DNA from: Planctomycetota bacterium
Lineage (GTDB): Bacteria > Planctomycetota > UBA1135 > GCA-002686595
Direction of reading: 5' to 3'
NCBI GenBank assembly: GCA_002686945.1
Contig: NYYZ01000029.1
Coordinates: 62,001-126,000, forward strand
DNA length: 64,000 nucleotides
Position 1 is the stretch's first letter. Every line of letters starts with the position of its first letter. The position numbers and the translations under genes are program-made. This document shows, in pieces, positions 8,344 through 16,008 of this stretch. The notes beneath the pieces were generated by a model. That model searched no databases, was not told where the DNA came from, and saw nothing but the letters and a program-made list of their open reading frames with translations.

Positions 8344-9593
8344 GCCTGGGCCTCCGCGGAGTCTTGAGCTCTTGTTCCGGGCAGGGCCGCGGCGGGTCCC
8401 CCTGTATCAAGAGTCCAGCGGTGAGGAACCCTCACCAGGCCGAGCTCTCGGGTACCGGCGGTCACAAGAAGATCACGTGCTGTGGGTCGTTCGTGATGGC
8501 GGTGGATGCCCTTGGAATCGAGTAGGTGCGCCACCGGAGTAAAGCGACCCGCGAGCAGGGGGAAGCAAGGCAGTTCGAGGCGCGCCACGCCACTTGAGCC
8601 AGTGACCAGGAGCCCATCGAGTTGCGTACCGCTGGCCGCCACCAAGGTACGATCTTGGCGAGTGAAGGTCACGCCCAGTTGCAAAGGCTCGGCACCCGGA
8701 TTTTCCCAATATATGGCAACAGCCAGGTCCTGGCCGCTCTCCAGGGTGTCCAAGGGTCCATCGCGCTGAGTACCAAGCACCTCAACCCGGGTGATGCGCG
8801 GACGATCAGGACCCGGGTCGGTGGAAGCATCCCGATCCACAGCCCTCTGCCCAGCGCGATCCCCATACCAGGCGGAGTACAACCCGGTGACCCGCGCTGG
8901 ATCCCCTTGTGCCATGCACTCTCCTGCTTGCAACCAAAGGGCCTGATCACAAATCTGGCGAATGTCGTAGAGACTGTGGCTGACCAGGACCAGGCTACCA
9001 CCGTCTTCGCGGAAGGCAGAGACTGCATCTACGCAGCGTTTTTGAAAGTCCAGGTCCCCCACCGCCAGAACCTCGTCCAGGATCATCAACTCGGGCTTGA
9101 CCGCCAGAGCAGTGGCGAACCCGAGGCGCATGGCCATGCCCGAAGACCAGGTCCGCAGAGGAGTGTCCGCCGCCGCCCGTACTCCAGCGAACTCCAGGAT
9201 CTCTTCCGTCAGGCGCCGCATTTCCCGACGGCCACAGCCCAGCAGAACGCCGGTGGTCAAGGCGTTCTCACGCCCGGAGAGGTCCGGGTGAAAGCCAGCC
9301 CCCAGTTCAAGCATGGCGGCCACGCGCCCCTTGACCCGCAAGGCTCCCTCAGTAGGCGGCGTTGCGCCGGCAAACAACTTGAGCAGCGTACTCTTGCCCG
9401 CACCATTGGCACCCACCACCCCAAGGGCTCCGCCCGGGGGCACGGTCACATCGACGTTGCGCAAGGCCCAAAAGGGAACATGAGTCTGCATGCTGCCCAG
9501 GGAGAGCACCTCCTTGGCCCGCGCCCAACCCGAGGGATAGGTACGCCAGGCTTTGCCCAGTTGATGAGTTTCCAGGACCGGTTGCTGCGCCAT
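8340..9593 (-). CDS. wzt: ABC glycan exporter ATP-binding subunit (Wzt-type) with cargo domain
   Basis: A 417-residue ATPase. The nucleotide-binding domain shows Walker A GANGAGKS (about 61-68), the RTWSSGMAMR signature typical of the Wzt/TagH group, and Walker B LMILDEVLAVGD. Residues about 250-417 form an extra beta-rich domain like the C-terminal carbohydrate-binding domain of O-antigen Wzt proteins, which recognises the finished polymer. It should power export of a lipid-linked polysaccharide through the adjacent Wzm. I chose ATG 9593 because it overlaps the wzm stop (TGATG) and sits about 15 residues before the fold begins; the frame stays open 46 codons further upstream without family similarity. 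Confidence 0.92.
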   Translation of the reverse strand: MAQQPVLETHQLGKAWRTYPSGWARAKEVLSLGSMQTHVPFWALRNVDVTVPPGGALGVVGANGAGKSTLLKLFAGATPPTEGALRVKGRVAAMLELGAGFHPDLSGRENALTTGVLLGCGRREMRRLTEEILEFAGVRAAADTPLRTWSSGMAMRLGFATALAVKPELMILDEVLAVGDLDFQKRCVDAVSAFREDGGSLVLVSHSLYDIRQICDQALWLQAGECMAQGDPARVTGLYSAWYGDRAGQRAVDRDASTDPGPDRPRITRVEVLGTQRDGPLDTLESGQDLAVAIYWENPGAEPLQLGVTFTRQDRTLVAASGTQLDGLLVTGSSGVARLELPCFPLLAGRFTPVAHLLDSKGIHRHHERPTARDLLVTAGTRELGLVRVPHRWTLDTGGPAAALPGTRAQDSAEAQA

Positions 9594-10486
9594 CAGATTT
9601 CGTCCAGGATCAAGGGCTCCAAACGAGCAAGGGCCGTGCGGCCCAAGGCAAGAGCACCCAAGGAATAGGGCACCAACGTGGCGAGTGCTTGCCCCAGAGG
9701 CGGGCAAGGGACTTCCGATCGGCCCGCGCAAAGCACTGCGCGCCAGGCGTCAAGGAGACATGTGAAGGGACTGGCTTCAATCCAGGGCAACCAGGGCTCG
9801 ATGCCTGGAATGACCTCTGGGGACGCGACCCAAAAGACCGGCGTGGCCAGCATCATGGCGGTCAACAGGAGCGGCAGGACTTGCCCCACATCCCTCAAGC
9901 CCGCGTTGAGTCCGGCCACTGACCAGGCGATGCCCAGCACAAGCGCCAGATGCAGGATCAGGATCAAGGGCAGGGCCAGGGCTGCTGGATTCCAGGGCAG
10001 ATAACCGCTGAGACCACCGAGCACGATGACTACCAGCGCCCCGCCGCCGAGAAGCAGTGTCGAGGAGAGGCTCGGGACCAGAGGCAACAACTCGATCGGG
10101 TAGGCGAGCTTGCGCACCAGTTCGCGACCCTCAAGCAAACTGCTCGCGCCGCGTGTAGCGCACTCGGCCACGCTGCTCCAGGCCAGTGTGCCCACCAACA
10201 GGTAGGCGCTCCAACCAGCTCCGTCCGTGGCACCGGGTAGCTTCATGCTCAAGAGAGTTGTGAACAGGAAACCATAGACCACCAGCAACATGGCCGGTTG
10301 GGCGAAGGGCCAGAGGGGACCCAGGACCGTGCCCGCCACGCGACCTCGTAGATCCCGCGCGAGGCCGGTCATGAGCAGATCACGCACATGCCAGATCCGG
10401 AGGGGTGCACCGGTGACCTGCCTTAGAACAGACCCCAAGCCCGTGACTGAAGGCTGGATCCAGGTGGAATCGGGAATGGATGCCAT
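9593..10486 (-). CDS. wzm: ABC glycan exporter permease (Wzm-type, ABC-2 family)
   Basis: A 297-residue inner-membrane protein with about six hydrophobic segments. The N-terminal region (IWHVRDLLMTGLARDLRGR) is the amphipathic part that precedes TM1 in ABC-2 polysaccharide exporters, and GTVLGPLWPFAQP is the family-typical first-helix entry. It pairs with the overlapping wzt to translocate a cytoplasmically completed polysaccharide or lipid-linked glycan. It is the first gene of a tight minus-strand operon of glycosyltransferases and PIG-L deacetylases. The 150 bp upstream hold no clear promoter hexamers, only the hairpin listed at 10537-10554. Confidence 0.9.
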   Translation of the reverse strand: MASIPDSTWIQPSVTGLGSVLRQVTGAPLRIWHVRDLLMTGLARDLRGRVAGTVLGPLWPFAQPAMLLVVYGFLFTTLLSMKLPGATDGAGWSAYLLVGTLAWSSVAECATRGASSLLEGRELVRKLAYPIELLPLVPSLSSTLLLGGGALVVIVLGGLSGYLPWNPAALALPLILILHLALVLGIAWSVAGLNAGLRDVGQVLPLLLTAMMLATPVFWVASPEVIPGIEPWLPWIEASPFTCLLDAWRAVLCAGRSEVPCPPLGQALATLVPYSLGALALGRTALARLEPLILDEI

Positions 10487-10536
10487 GGGAGAACGCCCGG
10501 TGGGATCCGGGCCATGGCTCTCCTATCGACTTTCCG

Positions 10537-10554
10537 GGGGACTCAATGAGCCCC
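10537..10554 (-). terminator. Possible hairpin terminator after the queE-der-lipoprotein operon
   Basis: A GGGG-CTC / GAG-CCCC inverted repeat with a small loop and one unpaired base lies about 85 nt after the lipoprotein stop and just ahead of wzm. There is no T-run, so it is only a candidate terminator or leader hairpin. Confidence 0.25.
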
Positions 10555-10636
10555 TAGGCCTGGGATGCTCAATCTGAAACACGCCTCGGGCCACAAGAGG
10601 ACGCTGTGGGTTGACCTGCCCCCCCTGGGGGCGCCC

Positions 10637-11089
10637 CTAGGGCGCCAGGTAGGCCCGGATCTTGGCCAGCAGGTGTCCGGCCCGCTGCATGTCGTCGTCC
10701 ACGCGCTTCCACTGGTCACGCTGGTCATCGAGACCTTGGTAGCTCTCGTTGACCTCACGCTCCACGCGACACTCCAGTTGGTGCTCGCCAATTCCCAGGC
10801 TGCGGTACTTGACGATAGCCTTCAGACGAAACCCACGCCCATAGAACGGACTCCGGGATTCATTCCAGCCGCTGATAACCTGCCCCCTTCCAGGAGAGCT
10901 TTCCCGGCCAAGGGGATAGCCCAGGTCCACCATGGACATCATGATGACCTCGTGCAGGACTTTGACGTTGGTGACCTTGAATTCGGCTTGAGTCCACTGG
11001 TCATCAGGGGTGGAAGCGCAGGCAGCCACCAAGAGCAGGGGCAAAAAACGGCGAAGGCGAAATCTCGGGGTTCGTGCTTGGGTCATCAT
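10637..11089 (-). CDS. Putative lipoprotein of unknown function
   Basis: A 150-residue protein with an N-terminal signal (basic TPRFRLRRF, hydrophobic LPLLLV) ending in a lipobox-like LVAAC with Cys24, so it is probably exported and lipid-anchored. The mature part is mixed alpha/beta with many charged residues (YRSLGIGEHQLECRVEREV) and no motif I recognise. The ATG overlaps the der stop by 4 nt (ATGA), so it is translated with der and probably shares its promoter; this may reflect operon economy rather than joint function. Confidence 0.72.
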   Translation of the reverse strand: MMTQARTPRFRLRRFLPLLLVAACASTPDDQWTQAEFKVTNVKVLHEVIMMSMVDLGYPLGRESSPGRGQVISGWNESRSPFYGRGFRLKAIVKYRSLGIGEHQLECRVEREVNESYQGLDDQRDQWKRVDDDMQRAGHLLAKIRAYLAP

Positions 11090-12468
11090 CTTCGGTAGCC
11101 CTGCTCCTCAGGAGGATCATTCTTGTCTCGCAACACAATCCGCACGGGAACCTCCGAAAAGGGGAAGGCCGCGCGAATGCGGTTCTCGATGTAGCGTAGG
11201 TGATCCTTGCCAATCAGTTTCCGGTCATTGACGAAGAGCACAAAAGTAGGGGGATGAACTCCCGCTTGGGTAGCGTACTTTAGACGCGCACGCTGGCCCC
11301 TGGCGGAGGGGCCCCGGGACTCCAGCGCCTTAGCCAGCACCCGATTGAGTTCCCCCGTACTGACCCGCTGTTCGGCCTGGCCATGCAATTCCATGGCCAG
11401 ATCCAGCAGTTCTCTCGCACCTTGTCCGTCCTTGGCAGAGAGAAAAGCGATGGGAGCCCGACTGAGCCCGGGCAACTGGGCGTCCAGATACTTACGGAAT
11501 TCCTCGGGGGCCTGATCTTCCACCAGATCCCACTTGTTGGCCGCCAGCACCACAGGCTTGTAGTGCAGGGTGGCGTAACGAGCCAGGGCCTTCTCGATTG
11601 CCGAGAGGGGTTGGGTCACATCGAAGAGCAGGATGACCACCTTGGCCCGCCGCACAGTACGTCGACTGCGAGACTCTCCGAAAAACTCGATAGCATCCGC
11701 CAGCTTGCTCTTCTTGCGCACGCCGGCGGTGTCGATCACAACGAAATTCGTGCCATCACACTGAAAACGAACATCCACCGCATCGCGGGTTGTACCGGGG
11801 ATTTCCGAGACGATCATGCGCTCCTCCCCGGCAAGGAAATTGGTCAAGGTGCTCTTGCCCGCGTTGCGTCGACCGACAATTGCCAGCAGCATGGAGTCCT
11901 CGGGGCTCACCGGTCGCTGAGCGGGAGCCTCTGGAAAGCGCTCCCAGAGCAGCTCAGTCAATGCACTCATCCCATTGCCATTCTGTGCACTGATGGAGAG
12001 GATCTTCTCACCCACGCCAAGGGCATGAAAGCCCGTCGCTTCCCAGTCACTGTCTTCGTGCTCGCACTTGTTGGCCACCACGATCACTGGAACAGACACT
12101 CCCCGCAACAACTCGGCCACCCGCTGGTCAAGAGGCGTCAAGCCATCTCGCGCGTCCAACAAGAAGAGCACAAGTTCCGCCGAGTCCAAGGCGGCCGACA
12201 CTTGGTCCTCCACAGCCGCTCCAAGGTCATCGCGATCCACAATACCCACGCCCCCGGTATCCACCACCTCGATCCAACGAGGGCCATCAGGATTATCCAA
12301 GCGAGCAGGCACGGACACCCTGTCGCGCGTCACCCCCGCGGTAGGTTCCACGATTGCGATGCGACTGCCACAGAGGCGATTCAGCAGAGTCGACTTGCCC
12401 ACATTGGGGCGCCCCACCAGGGCGACCTTAGGCAGGCAGATGGGAGTCTCCGGAGTAGTCTGGTTCAT
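11086..12468 (-). CDS. der: Ribosome-assembly GTPase Der (EngA)
   Basis: A 460-residue double-GTPase protein. G domain 1 has P-loop GRPNVGKST (about 19-27) and DTGG; G domain 2 has GRRNAGKST and DTAG with the canonical NKWD. The C-terminal 100 residues form the KH-like domain that contacts the 50S subunit. Der is essential for large-subunit maturation in the cytoplasm. Oddity: the G4 motif of domain 1 reads NKCE rather than NKxD, which could alter guanine selectivity there. The start overlaps queE by 4 nt and the stop overlaps the lipoprotein gene by 4 nt. Confidence 0.96.
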   Translation of the reverse strand: MNQTTPETPICLPKVALVGRPNVGKSTLLNRLCGSRIAIVEPTAGVTRDRVSVPARLDNPDGPRWIEVVDTGGVGIVDRDDLGAAVEDQVSAALDSAELVLFLLDARDGLTPLDQRVAELLRGVSVPVIVVANKCEHEDSDWEATGFHALGVGEKILSISAQNGNGMSALTELLWERFPEAPAQRPVSPEDSMLLAIVGRRNAGKSTLTNFLAGEERMIVSEIPGTTRDAVDVRFQCDGTNFVVIDTAGVRKKSKLADAIEFFGESRSRRTVRRAKVVILLFDVTQPLSAIEKALARYATLHYKPVVLAANKWDLVEDQAPEEFRKYLDAQLPGLSRAPIAFLSAKDGQGARELLDLAMELHGQAEQRVSTGELNRVLAKALESRGPSARGQRARLKYATQAGVHPPTFVLFVNDRKLIGKDHLRYIENRIRAAFPFSEVPVRIVLRDKNDPPEEQGYRR

Positions 12469-13283
12469 TGGATTCCAAGGGACTTGTGCACCTGGGGAAC
12501 CACGCGCACGGTCAGACCAAGGTCACGAGCATCTTCCAACACTTCCGTCAGCAGTTCCTCATCCGGGGCACTGATCTGGCGACAAGGGGTCACGGGCTGC
12601 AGGAAAAGGGGCACAGCGGGGGCTGACTGGGCCAGGTCCTCAAGAATGGCCTGGTAGTCCTGGGCGCTGCGCCCAGCACTCAAGATCAGCTTTGCGCAGG
12701 CATCGTGTTCGCGCACAAGGCCCAGACAACGCCGCCGAGCCAGGCGCCATTGTTCGGGCGTCTGGGGGTTCTCTTCACCCCAGGGCCTCTCCCCCAGAGG
12801 TCCTTCCACATCAAGAGGTACGGGAGGCTCCATGTCCTGGTGAGGCTTGAGGTCCAAGCTCACGTGATCCACCTGCTCCAGCACCGCAGCCAGAGCTTCG
12901 GGGTGAGCACCGGCCGTCTCCAGGTGCAAACGGCGCGGCCCCTTGATCGCTGCCAGGCCACGAATGAACCCGGGCCACATGAGCGGCTCGCCCCCGGTGA
13001 TGCTGATGGTGCGCGGCTCGCGAGGCTCTACGCTCAAGATCCACGTCAAGACGATAAAGGGTGAAGCCCACCGATCATGCTCTTGGGTGCCTTGCAAGCC
13101 AAAGACCTGGGCAGGCCCCTGCCCTACAAGCCAGGACTCGGGCGTGTCACACCAGCTGCAACGTAGTGGGCAGCCCGCTAGACGCACAAAAACTTGGGGT
13201 TCGCCGACCCAAGAACCTTCTCCTTGGATCGAAGCGAAAACCTCAAGTAGCGGGGCGGCAGCGGAATCTCGCGTCGCATCCAT
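12465..13283 (-). CDS. queE: 7-carboxy-7-deazaguanine synthase (radical SAM)
   Basis: A 272-residue radical SAM enzyme. The C-x3-C-x2-C cluster motif (C38, C42, C45; CPLRCSWC) follows the QueE-specific FASIQGEG start, and ITGGEPL is the SAM-binding GGE motif. QueE converts 6-carboxytetrahydropterin to 7-carboxy-7-deazaguanine in queuosine precursor synthesis. No queC, queD or queF is in the window. I prefer ATG 13283: a TTG 21 nt upstream is the alternative, and an AATACT hexamer ends 5 nt before the ATG, in line with near-leaderless starts elsewhere here. It is co-transcribed with der through a 4-nt overlap. Confidence 0.93.
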   Translation of the reverse strand: MDATRDSAAAPLLEVFASIQGEGSWVGEPQVFVRLAGCPLRCSWCDTPESWLVGQGPAQVFGLQGTQEHDRWASPFIVLTWILSVEPREPRTISITGGEPLMWPGFIRGLAAIKGPRRLHLETAGAHPEALAAVLEQVDHVSLDLKPHQDMEPPVPLDVEGPLGERPWGEENPQTPEQWRLARRRCLGLVREHDACAKLILSAGRSAQDYQAILEDLAQSAPAVPLFLQPVTPCRQISAPDEELLTEVLEDARDLGLTVRVVPQVHKSLGIQ

Positions 13284-13411
13284 GGCAGAGTATTCCGGCT
13301 TCAAAGGAATCGCCGGCGGTGGGAAGTGCGCTCGTTCAGGTCGGAAATCAACCCAAAGCAGGCGCGAAAAACGCGGAACGCATTGCGCGTCGCCGCGGTG
13401 AACCAGATCTT

Positions 13412-13660
13412 CTAGCCCTCGGAAGCCTCAGGGGCGTCGGCGGAACCCTCGGGGGCAGCAGCGCCCTCAGCTCCGTCCGCGGTGACAACCTTGGCAGACT
13501 TGACCTTGATGCGTGTACGTACCTTGGGAAGCCCAAAGGGGGAGCCGTCCTCCTCCAACTTGCCCTCACGGACGAGTTTCTGAACACGCTCAATGCGGGT
13601 AAAAACCGACCTTTCACCGACGAGATTGCTTGCGCCGCGCAGACTGGGATGGATGGACAT
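13412..13660 (-). CDS. Small basic protein of the PVC-superphylum type
   Basis: An 82-residue protein beginning MSIHPSL, followed by a lysine/arginine-rich segment (SVFTRIERVQKLVREGK) and the FGLPKVRTRIKVK motif. This matches the short basic protein annotated in Planctomycetes, Verrucomicrobia and Chlamydiae (I recall model TIGR04137); its function is not established. The last 22 residues are an Ala/Gly/Glu/Asp-rich acidic tail that I do not associate with the usual members. It is monocistronic, between queE and the SPOR-like gene. It is the best single taxonomic marker in the window. A longer reading in another frame (13348-13743) has no recognisable similarity. Confidence 0.85.
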   Translation of the reverse strand: MSIHPSLRGASNLVGERSVFTRIERVQKLVREGKLEEDGSPFGLPKVRTRIKVKSAKVVTADGAEGAAAPEGSADAPEASEG

Positions 13661-13714
13661 GGCTGGATCTTGTTGGGGGTGTCTGGGGAAGGCCGCGGCC
13701 AGATTGAGCCGAGC

Positions 13715-13743
13715 AATTTAGCGACCTGGGGCCCTGGGCGCAA
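13715..13743 (-). promoter_or_regulatory. Possible promoter of the small basic protein gene
   Basis: On the minus strand TTGCGC (13738-13743), 17 nt, then TAAATT (13715-13720), about 55 nt before the ATG at 13660. The -35 is weak; spacing and -10 are reasonable. Confidence 0.3.
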
Positions 13744-13821
13744 GCATTCCCATGGAGCTCAGGGGGCAAGACACCCTCCCGGAGGCCTGCTGGAACTATT
13801 TAGGACCCCACGGCCCCGGCC

Positions 13822-14700
13822 CTAGGGCAGTACCCGGTGGATCGGAACCACATAGGGATCGGGCAGAAGTCGTCCGCTTCCCCTTGGATCCGGCACCTGC
13901 TGCAGTTGCTTGATGAGGCTCTTGAGCTCCGCCGCGGTCTTGCCCGCTCCCACCACCAAGAGGATCTTGCCATGGGTCAACAGAGGTTGCACCGCGGGCA
14001 GACCCGCCTCGATCAAAGTGCGATAGGTCGCCTGGGCATAATTTTGGAAAGTCTGACGCTGATCAGCGTATTCCACCGCCTGCACGGTGTAGTGATTGCT
14101 GGGATCACGCAAGGCCACATCGGGGGCGGGAAGCGATGTCTGGATGGTTGGCGCAGAGGCCTCTGTCGAATCGACAGAAGAACTCTCACGATCCTCCTTG
14201 GGGCGCGGATCCTTGAAGGCTGCAAAGTCCGTGCGCATGTTGGAAGGCGTTCCTGAATTGCTGTTCAATCCCGCCGCAACAACGCCTGGGCTTGCTTTGG
14301 TGTTCTGCGTCCAGGGACTGTCCCCGCCCGCAAGCAGCCAACCAAGACCGAAAGTGATGGCCAGCAAGAAAACAGCCGCAAACAGAAAAGTACCAAGGCC
14401 GAGAGGCAGGACAACCTGCCGGACCTGCGCCTGTGAAGCGCTTGAAGGATTCGACGATTGGGGCGAGTGCGCAACAACAGAAGTCACCCCCGGTGGCACC
14501 AACCCACCCATGGATTCACCCTGGGCAGTACTCTGATTTTCACGCCCCTTCTCAGGATCTGACAGAAGGGAGCCTTGGCTACCCCGCTGCAAGGAAGGAT
14601 TCCCCTCGGCTCCCCTGGATTGGCTGACGGGCACCACAGAAGCTCGCAGGGCTTCCAACATATGGTCTTGACGCTTGGGCATGGTGTTTCGCTGGGCCAT
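13822..14700 (-). CDS. Single-pass membrane protein with SPOR-like C-terminal domain
   Basis: A 292-residue protein. Residues 1-95 are polar and low in complexity (Ser, Gln, Gly), residues about 96-124 form one strong transmembrane helix, and residues about 125-205 are a disordered linker rich in Ser, Asn and Pro. The last 80 residues (NHYTVQAVEYADQRQ onward, ending DPYVVPI) have the beta-alpha-beta pattern of SPOR-type domains, which often bind denuded septal peptidoglycan; the match is by pattern, not certain. The ATG at 14700 is supported by a TTGAAC-17-TAGGCT promoter whose spacer would lie inside any longer N-terminus. Monocistronic, possibly in cell-wall or division biology. Confidence 0.72.
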   Translation of the reverse strand: MAQRNTMPKRQDHMLEALRASVVPVSQSRGAEGNPSLQRGSQGSLLSDPEKGRENQSTAQGESMGGLVPPGVTSVVAHSPQSSNPSSASQAQVRQVVLPLGLGTFLFAAVFLLAITFGLGWLLAGGDSPWTQNTKASPGVVAAGLNSNSGTPSNMRTDFAAFKDPRPKEDRESSSVDSTEASAPTIQTSLPAPDVALRDPSNHYTVQAVEYADQRQTFQNYAQATYRTLIEAGLPAVQPLLTHGKILLVVGAGKTAAELKSLIKQLQQVPDPRGSGRLLPDPYVVPIHRVLP

Positions 14701-14731
14701 GGCACAACCCCGCACCCCGCCCAAGATGAAA

Positions 14732-14760
14732 AGCCTAGAAATCCGGGAGGCCCCGTTCAA
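14732..14760 (-). promoter_or_regulatory. Predicted sigma70-type promoter of the SPOR-like gene
   Basis: TTGAAC (14755-14760), a 17-nt spacer and TAGGCT (14732-14737) on the minus strand, 31 nt from -10 to the ATG at 14700. It lies in the gap after the 14800 gene and shares the TGAAC -35 core with three other promoters here. Confidence 0.45.
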
Positions 14761-14799
14761 TGGGCAGAAACCATGGGGCCCCGGGCTCCATCCGGTGGA

Positions 14800-16008
14800 T
14801 TATTTCCCAGCCGGGGCCATGCCCGAACCACCTTCCTCCCGCACCGATGAGTGGATATCAAGGCCCGCCAGCCGCCAGGAGGCACCATCCCCCCGCTTGC
14901 CCTGCCCGGCAACGATGGTGGCCAGGCCCCCATAGCGCACCCTCCGGGAGTGCTCATGGCCGAAGTGGACCACCAGCCCCCCCACCACCCATTCGATCTG
15001 CACCCCGAAAGCAGGGCGCCCGGACAGGCTGACCCGGGGTCGCAACTCGGCCTGAGTGATCTCCAGGCTCTCAACCCGTCCGCGAGCCCCTCCCCCCTGA
15101 TCTGCCTGCACAAGGCTTCCGAGGATGCCCTGGTAGAGGGAATCGAGCAGTTCAGGCTCCACGCTAGAAGCGAGCAAGCGATAGATGCCCTCCTCGGTCG
15201 TGCTGTCAAAAGCCGCATATACCCGGCGCATGAGGGACTCACTGATGACCAGGGACTGACTCCCACCAGGCAGAGCAAGGGCACCCGCACCGATGGTACT
15301 CCAAACTCCAGCCAAGAAGATCCCCCCCAATCCAATCATCAACGACCGTCCCTGATGACTGCCGAAGACACTGACTGCCAGACCCGCAGCCAGGCCCAGG
15401 ATCAAGAGAGTCATGCTGCGCAACACAGGTCGACTACGCACCTCCACGGGCGCCACAGGTGGCAGGGCAAAGGTGTCACTCAAGTCCCGATGCCAGGTCC
15501 AACCGGGTTCCTCAGCAGTCAAGACCACATAATCAAACGAAGCCGCGCCAAGCAGATGCACGGGCAGGCGTGGCACGCCGCCCAGGGAGTCTTCAGGAAA
15601 CAGTGACCACTCCAGAGAGACCTGATGCGGAGCCTCAAGCAACTCATAGTCCAGCTGCAACAGCAAAGACGGCTCGGCCCCATATGCACCCTGATAAGCC
15701 CCCAGGTAATCCACTGAACGCACCTGAGCGAGCACACGCTGGCCGTTGACTTCAAGCGCAGCCATCTGAGGCAAAACACCACGAGCTGCGCTGAGTACTT
15801 GAGCGCGCTCCACTTCGGTCCAGGTCACACCAGGAGGCTCTTCCATACCGAACCAATCCCAAAGAACACTCTGCTCCCCATTGAGCACTGCGCTCAAGCC
15901 GCCCCCTTCCAGATGCAGTTCCAGAAAAACCGGGGGGCCTGGATGCTTTGACGTCGAAAAGGCTCCACTCGCCAATGCAGCGAGCAAGCACACACCACTC
16001 AGAATCAC
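14800..16008 (-). CDS. Membrane protein of unknown function
   Basis: A 402-residue protein starting at a GTG that overlaps the TPR lipoprotein stop (GTGA). An N-terminal signal or anchor (ILSGVCLLAALASGAF) precedes about 180 extracytoplasmic residues of beta-type sequence with a DFV/WDWFGM region. A central hydrophobic hairpin follows (about 195-245: SMTLLILGLAAGLAVSVF, then SLMIGLGGIFLAGVW), and the last 150 residues are soluble. I recognise no family. Coupling to the TPR lipoprotein suggests an envelope complex. In the C-terminal half, paired GGL...HFGHEHSRR and YGGLATIVAGQG segments hint at an NTF2-like or lipocalin-like beta sheet, but this is weak. Confidence 0.7.
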   Translation of the reverse strand: MILSGVCLLAALASGAFSTSKHPGPPVFLELHLEGGGLSAVLNGEQSVLWDWFGMEEPPGVTWTEVERAQVLSAARGVLPQMAALEVNGQRVLAQVRSVDYLGAYQGAYGAEPSLLLQLDYELLEAPHQVSLEWSLFPEDSLGGVPRLPVHLLGAASFDYVVLTAEEPGWTWHRDLSDTFALPPVAPVEVRSRPVLRSMTLLILGLAAGLAVSVFGSHQGRSLMIGLGGIFLAGVWSTIGAGALALPGGSQSLVISESLMRRVYAAFDSTTEEGIYRLLASSVEPELLDSLYQGILGSLVQADQGGGARGRVESLEITQAELRPRVSLSGRPAFGVQIEWVVGGLVVHFGHEHSRRVRYGGLATIVAGQGKRGDGASWRLAGLDIHSSVREEGGSGMAPAGK

